64,000 bases of DNA. Origin: Ashinkailepas kermadecensis (Eukaryota > Arthropoda > Thecostraca > Neolepadidae). Below the pieces are notes generated by a model. That model saw only the letters and a program-made list of their open reading frames with translations, searched no databases and was not told where the DNA came from. The translations under genes and the position numbers were made by a program. How positions within the stretch are numbered: the stretch's first letter is position 1; each line of letters opens with the position of its first letter. The stretch spans positions 767,001 to 831,000 of the forward strand of contig JAOTOM010005142.1 of NCBI GenBank assembly GCA_034440615.1, given 5' to 3'. Below are positions 58,395 to 64,000 of this stretch, piece after piece.

Positions 58395-58775
58395 CTGGCC
58401 GGTCGGTGACCTGATCCGGCCCGTCGGTGACCTGATCGGGCCCGTCGGTGACCTGATCCGCCCCGTTGGTGACCTCAATCGGCCAGTCGGTGACCTCAGT
58501 CGACCACTCGGTGACCTCAATCGGCCAGTCGGTGACCTCAATTGGACACTCGGTGACCTGACCAAGCCGGTTGGTAACCTGAAGAGGCCGATCGGTGGCC
58601 TCAGCCGGCCTGTCAGTGACCTGACCCGACCGGTCGGTGAGCTGACCCGGCCGTTCAGTGACCTAAGCCGGCAGGTCGGTGACCTGACACAGCCGGTTAG
58701 TGACCTCAGCCGATCTGTCAGTGACTTGACCAGGTCGGTCGGTGACCTGACCCAGCCGGGTGAGTGACCTGACCC
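58395..58775. repeat. 21-bp repeat, about 17 diverged copies, open heptapeptide frame
   Basis: Units CGGCCCGTCGGTGACCTGATC with many substitutions but no length change. On plus they encode a heptapeptide of the form RPVGDLx within a 162-codon frame (58279-58767). The Pro and Leu codons use four forms each (CCC/CCA/CCG/CCT; CTG/CTC/CTA/TTG) while residues stay mostly constant. The minus frame is open too, with an equally regular heptapeptide. At the end of the plus frame GGGTGAGTG resembles a splice donor. A coding exon is possible but unproven. Confidence 0.9.
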
Positions 58776-59548
58776 GTTCAGTTTACAGCCGCGGCCGAGC
58801 GGGCGCTTCGGGAAGGCCGTCTGACACGGCAAACACGACCAGGACGGCGCGCCTGCACGGCCGGCTATTGCGCGCTCCTGTCCAGACGACCAGCAACGGC
58901 CGCTCGTTTTGACGAGTTATGGATTCATTGTACTCGAGTAGCGCGGTGTGTTGTGGGGAATCATAACGCAGGTGCTTCGTAATGGTCAGGTGGTCGAACA
59001 CATAAGGGGCTTGCTTTGGGTACGTCGAATGGTTGTCGTGGCGTCACAGCCATCTATGATTAACTTCGTGTAACCTTCGGTGCTTGGGACAGCAGTGCAA
59101 CCAGCTGCATACTCGTCGGTCCGGGTATGTCACAGGTTAGCACTGGTATCACCGTCTTCTTGTGACAGATGGCTGCTGATGGCACGAGGACTCCCGTTGG
59201 TGTGGACATGATTAAAAATAAAACAAACAACTACATGAATGCTCATTGCATTTTCATTCATGAAATAACATCCTATATTTGTAAGCTAAAAACCTGTTGT
59301 GGAATTCAATTATAATTTTCATCACTAAGATGTGACAGCCTCGTCGAAAATTGGCATCACAGAATCGCAACACCCTCGTCGCTGCAAGAAAAACTGCCGA
59401 GTCTGCATGCCGCTCATTGCTTTTGGCACTACGAGTATGCAGACTTATGTTACGGCCATGAGTTCAGAACGAGAAATGGCATCACCAGTGATAAAATTTA
59501 TTGAGGATTTGATTTCTTGCTTGAAATGTGCACGTTAATTTATTATAG
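58776..59548. other. Unique stretch, no gene seen
   Basis: GC-rich to about 58900, AT-rich after 59200. No gene or repeat recognised. Confidence 0.4.
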
Positions 59549-59596
59549 GTTGCAGTTAAAAATAGGACTGGACCCAGTCCTATTTTTAACTGTAAC
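59549..59596. other. Long near-perfect palindrome, 19-bp exact arms and 2-bp spacer
   Basis: CAGTTAAAAATAGGACTGG (59553-59571) faces its exact complement at 59574-59592 around AC. After one mismatch, 3 more pairs extend each arm (GTT / AAC). It is the longest inverted repeat I found, with about a 2-in-10-million chance per window by simple counting. Confidence 0.93.
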
Positions 59597-61454
59597 TTAT
59601 TCAAATAACCCTATTTTAATTTTAATTTGAATTGCTATGCTGCGAAGTGAGACTGACATACTATGCATAACAAACAATATTCAAAAAAGTTTCAACAGGA
59701 AATTCAACTTGGACTCGATTCGTCTGTTCGTGTCGTGTCTTTCCGATGGGATTGTTGAAGTCCAGTGTCGTTTATACACCACCGAAGTGCTTCAAAGTTG
59801 ATTAGATTTTTTGACTATGGGCTGACAAGGTAGAATGGTCGGCCATGGTAGTCCGTGGAGAACATTAGGGGAGTGTCCATGTGGGTTGAAGTTATTTTGG
59901 AGATAGAAGAATGTTTTTAAAAAAAACGTTGATTTTCTATGCACCGAAGTTTTTCATCAACATGGAAGATATTCATTTGGAGAAGGAGGTCGCTGTAGCT
60001 CATGACGACTTGGTCTTGCATCAGGTGATCTCAGCTGCTGGCTCGGCAATTGCATTTGTGTTTTGCATTTGCACTGTTTGCTGAAAATGATAAGAGAGTA
60101 ACTCAGTGCAGCAGCTAAACGCTCTGGAGACAGTTGCCAAGTATTCCAAGCGGCTGTAGCTTCTGGTATTACCGGAATTACCCATCACAACTATAAGATG
60201 ACCAGCCGGGATGCAAGCCGGCTGAATTGCAACACCACACTAGCTGCTTGTGATCTTTTGCCGCCCGTGTATACTAGAGCGCATGAAGCCTTCGCCAGAC
60301 ACTTATGCAGAGGGGTTGGTAATGGATGTTCTTATTGAAAGGAGTTATCAGGAAGATCATCGATGGGGCGTGGGAAGCAGAGTATCGTGCGTGTGTGGGG
60401 GGGGGGGGTTGCCGGTTGACAAAGGTTGGGTAGATATGTATACCTTTATGCCCACAGATATAATCATTCAAGTTCTGCGTGCATTGCCGCAAAATAGTTA
60501 ATGCAAGCAGGTGGGATGTGTGCCAGATTTCGATGCTTTTCATCGAGCATATGACAGCTCGGGAACTTCTTGCACCTCTGGTTTGTAAATTGCACCATCC
60601 CGGTGAAAATGTCGAGGGACATTTATCATCCTCAGCTCATTCTTACCACTGTTCATTCGCTTAAAAATAGCCCTTATGCTCAACACTAAGTTCATCTGTT
60701 CAGTGCAGGAATTCAGCCATGGGTGAGCGTGAAGATTGAAGTGATTAGACTATGTTAGGTTAGTAGCTTTGAATCTTGGAAGAAGCAATTATTGAATCGC
60801 ACACGCTTTCGCAGTCAGCTAGAGATCCTAGAGATCATCTAGAGATAATTTACTCGATTACTTTCAAACATGTATACCTCTGTTGCACTGTTAGGCTTCC
60901 TTTGCGGCAAGACTGCATTCCTGACAATGAGGATGCTTTCGTACCGTTAGCTGAGTTCAGTTCGCAAATAGACTGAAACAGTTGCCGACTCATGACACCT
61001 GCCCTTGCCGACACTAAGTTCACCTGTCGAATCTGGCCCACCTATCTTAAACATGCATTATGCTAATTTGGCGAATTAGCATAGGCGCAACGGTGTGTCA
61101 CGGTCCTATTTGCTTCACAGCACCTTCTTCGGACCAACACTGGCCATGCAGGTCACGTGCATGACGACATAACCACATGGCCGCGTGGCCGCATCCGTAC
61201 GGCTACTCAGAGGTCGTAAAAGTTGCTGGAGTATCACTAACCAAGACTCCAGACATTCCTGTGGTCTCCAATGGGGAACATTCCAAAAAGGCTGCAATCT
61301 TGACTCCTTGACTGTTAAAATATAACACGGTGGTGTTGTTCCACGATCAGCTGGAAACTATCACATGTTCTTTATGCCCGTTGTCAGAAGTGCTGATGTC
61401 GGAAATCATATGTACAGGAATATGTACCGAAAATACGCACACCATGCAACATGC
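59597..61454. other. AT-rich unique stretch, no gene seen
   Basis: A G run lies at 60398-60409, and CTAGAGATC-type words repeat at 60820-60850. No recognised coding or RNA gene. Confidence 0.4.
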
Positions 61455-61700
61455 CAGCGGTAGTGGTAATGTGCAGCGGCAGCAGTAGTGGTAATGTGCA
61501 GCGGCAGCAGTAGTGGTAATGTGCAGCGGCAGCGGTAGTGGTAATGTGCAGCGGCAGCGGTAGTGGTAATGTGCAGCGGCAGCGGTAGTGGTAATGTGCA
61601 GCGGCAGCGGTAGTGGTAATGTGCAGCGGCAGCGGTAGTGGTAATGTGCAGCGGCAGCGGTAGTGGTAATGTGCAGCGGCAGCGGTAGTGGTAATGTGCT
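61455..61700. repeat. 25-bp minisatellite, about 10 copies
   Basis: Units GGTAGTGGTAATGTGCAGCG then GCAGC. The only common variant is CAGTAG for CGGTAG in the left two units. Overlapping His/Tyr/Leu/Pro-rich minus frames are artefacts. Confidence 0.96.
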
Positions 61701-61846
61701 TCCACTATCAATGATCAACCGCAAAACCCTGCAAAAACAAGTATGCATGTTGGGCCAGCATGGCCAAGGCCTTCTTTCATCAGTTCTCAGGAAGATTTAA
61801 CGGCTTCCTAGCTCACTGCTGGGGAACATCGGTTCGTGCCATGAAG

Positions 61847-62262
61847 GGTACCAGCATATGTGGGGTACCGGCAATGTAGGGTACCGGCAATGTGGGGTAC
61901 CGGCAATGTAGGATACCGTCAGTGTAGGATACCGTCAGTGTAGGGTACCGGCAATGTAGGGTACTGGCAATGTAGGGCATCGCCAATTGAGGGTACCGGC
62001 AGTATAGGGTACCGGCAATGTAGGACACCGGCAGTGTAGGATACCGGCAATGTAGGGTATCGCCAATTGAGGGTACCGGCAATGTAGGGTATCGGCAATG
62101 TAGGGTATCCCAATTGAGTGTACTGGCAACGTAGGATACCGGTAATGTTGAATACAGGCAATGTATGCTACCGGCAATGCATGGTCCCGGCAAGGTAGGT
62201 ACCGGCAATATAGAGTACCGACAATGTAGGGTACCGGCAGTGTAGGGTACCGGCAGGCTGGT
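61847..62262. repeat. 16-bp tandem repeat, about 26 copies
   Basis: Units GGCAATGTAGGGTACC with many substitutions. A variant group ATCGCCAATTGAGGGTACC recurs at about 61980, 62058 and 62107, hinting at a larger unit on top of the 16-bp one. Many units have the GGTACC palindrome, also present in the unrelated 39-bp array at 48680. Confidence 0.94.
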
Positions 62263-62865
62263 GTAGTAGCGTAAGCAGTGATAGGCAAACCTGTAAGGTG
62301 TGCGGAGTTTCATAGGTCTAGGTATGCATCAGACATCATTACGTAAATCTACGGGTAAATCCATATTTCACGCGAGCCATATACCCCATCAGGGGTATGG
62401 CTGGAACCTCGTCTTTTCACCACGAGTGCAGTGGCAGACAGCAGTCAGACGATACCCAACCACAACCGAGAAATGAGACAGTCCCTCGGTGGATCAAAAG
62501 GCGGTCTGGTCTGTCTCAGAATAGCCGTCCCGACCGATAACTGTGGCCAGTGAGCTCAGCATCCAGGCCGACCAACCTGGTCATCATGCATTCATCATCG
62601 GCGGCTCCGTCACATGGCCGCACGCCGACAGATCGACCGCCGTCTTCACATCAAAGGTAATCTCGAGATGACGGCTTGGGGCAGTTGTCGGTCTGCTGCA
62701 TGTGCGGCATTCAGCTATTCGTGCGCATTAGAGCAGGGGGAGCTGTTCAGGCCGTGCCATAGTCAGCACCCAGTTCAGAAGTAGCTGGCAGCGCGCCGGC
62801 ATCTCAACAGCAGCAACACCGGCTGAGACGGTCGCACGGCCAGCACGTCCACATGGCCGGCAGAG
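62263..62865. other. Unique stretch, no gene seen
   Basis: No gene or repeat recognised; CpG-rich from about 62400. Confidence 0.4.
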
Positions 62866-63595
62866 TTCAGCACAGCACACAGCAGTCCACGAGAGGCCGC
62901 ACAGCCACAGCACACAGCAGTCCACGAGAGGCCGCACGGCTGCAGCCGAGTCACAGCCACAGCACACAGCAGTCCACGAGAGGCTGCACTGCTGCAGCCG
63001 AGTCACAGCCACAGCACACAGCAGTCCACGAGAGGCCGCACTGCTGCAGCCGAGTCGCAGTCACAGCACACAGCAGTCCCCGAGAGGCCGCACAGCCACA
63101 GCACACAGCAGTCCACAAGAGGCTGCACTGCTGCAGCCGAGTCACAGCCACAGCCCACAGCAGTCCACGAGAGGCCGCACTGCTGCAGCCGAGTCACAGT
63201 CACAGCACACAGCAGTCCACGAGGGGCTGCACTGCTGCAGCCGAGTCACAGCCACAGCACACAGCAGTCCACGAGAGGCCGCACTGCTGCAGCCGAGTCA
63301 CAGCCACAGCACACAGCAGTCCATGAGAGGCCGCACTGCTGCAGCCGAGTCACAGCCACAGCACACAGCAGTCCACGAGAGTCCGCACAGCCACAGCACA
63401 CAGCAGTCCACGAGAGGCCGCACTGCTGCAGTCGAGTCACAGCCACAGCACACAGCAGTCCACGAGAGGCCGCACTGCTGCAGCCGAGTCACAGCCACAG
63501 CACACAGCAGTCCACGAGAGTCCGCACAGCCACAGCACACAGCAGTCCACGAGAGGCCGCACTGCTGCAGTCGAGTCACAGCCACAGCACCGCCT
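62866..63595. repeat. 52/35-bp mixed minisatellite, about 15 copies
   Basis: Long unit is CAGCAGTCCACGAGAGGCCG, CACTGCTGCAGCCGAGTCAC, AGCCACAGCACA. Short units (35 bp) omit the CTGCTGCAGCCGAGTCAC part. CAGTCC landmarks at 62883, 62918, 62970, 63022 and 63074 show steps 35, 52, 52, 52. Copies are nearly identical. Confidence 0.95.
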
Positions 63596-64000
63596 GCTGG
63601 CCACATTCAGCGGACCGGTACAACCTTGTGGCGGCGTTATCAACAACTGGCGGCAGTACGCAGGAGATTAGCGGCAGTGTCGGCGGCCAAATGATCACGC
63701 TTTGACACAGAACAGCCACGTCTCCTCGAATCGCAACAATATTTTGCAGGCTTCATTACCACCATCATGCACAAGTCTGGATACGCATGGCGTTCCGCAA
63801 GGAAAATGGAAACCGGGGCGATTACAGCACACCGACAATAGACCGTAACTCAGGGTGCCGACAGCGAGGACAAAGCGCAGCGTGGCTTCCAAAGAGCGGA
63901 AGGCAGGATGCATGGCCACCGACCCGGTGGTCGACGGTGCGGAAGCCCGGCGTGCAGTCAGCGATTTGCCGGCGGTCAGCGGCTGCCCACTGCGGCTGCC
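63596..64000. other. GC-rich unique DNA to the window end, no gene seen
   Basis: GGCGGC and CGGCAGT words recur irregularly at 63630-63690 and again near 63970-64000. A further array may start beyond the window. Confidence 0.35.

Overview
This window reads as nuclear DNA of a multicellular eukaryote, most likely an invertebrate. I see (AT)n, (CA)n and (GATAAT)-like microsatellites, one decayed non-LTR retrotransposon, transposon-like CAGTGGCGTA termini, and no bacterial features such as operons, Shine-Dalgarno-led genes or compact gene packing. I could not fix the species. An arthropod is a guess from the retrotransposon style and repeat density. No host protein-coding gene, rRNA or tRNA could be supported. 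The very long open reading frames present are by-products of tandem repeats whose unit happens to lack stop codons.

The dominant content is tandem repeats. By hand count there are more than 30 unrelated arrays, with units of 12 to 396 bp, covering roughly 23-25 kb. Decayed repeat-filled transposon-like DNA adds about 5 kb more. The largest arrays are the 74-bp array at 20105-23160, the 20-bp array at 26870-28240, the 32-bp array at 28340-31064, the 91-bp array at 36186-37552, the 79-bp array at 40690-42392 and the 39-bp array at 48680-50312.

Layout: 1-2161 holds two head-to-tail, minus-oriented elements made of decayed GGCCCC/CGATTTT units. About 1.5 kb of this pair recurs at 11480-13105. 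2.9-4 kb holds a 396-bp tandem repeat. 5-9 kb holds four minisatellites. 9.4-10.6 kb holds transposon-like termini. 14-18.8 kb holds CRE/AP-1-motif arrays. 20-23 kb is the 74-bp array. 24.7-25.6 kb is the retrotransposon endonuclease relic. 25.8-31 kb is an almost continuous block of four arrays. 32-43 kb is arrays separated by short unique spacers. 44-47 kb holds another CAGTGGCGTA region with twin palindromes and an ACATGT-rich array. 48-51.7 kb is arrays. 52-57 kb is AT-rich sequence with palindromes, GCACC/GGTGC motifs and a 349-bp duplication. 57-64 kb is arrays again.

The most interesting pattern crosses the arrays. At least 13 sequence-unrelated arrays carry the pentamer GTGAC/GTCAC. 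In several it sits inside a full palindrome (CACGTG, TGACGTCA) or in TGACTCA. A hand estimate gives about 17 occurrences against about 2-3 expected in the summed unit length. This was noticed after the fact and needs a formal test. Separately, at least seven short perfect inverted repeats (stems up to 19 bp, spacers of 0-5 bp) lie in the unique DNA, far beyond chance.
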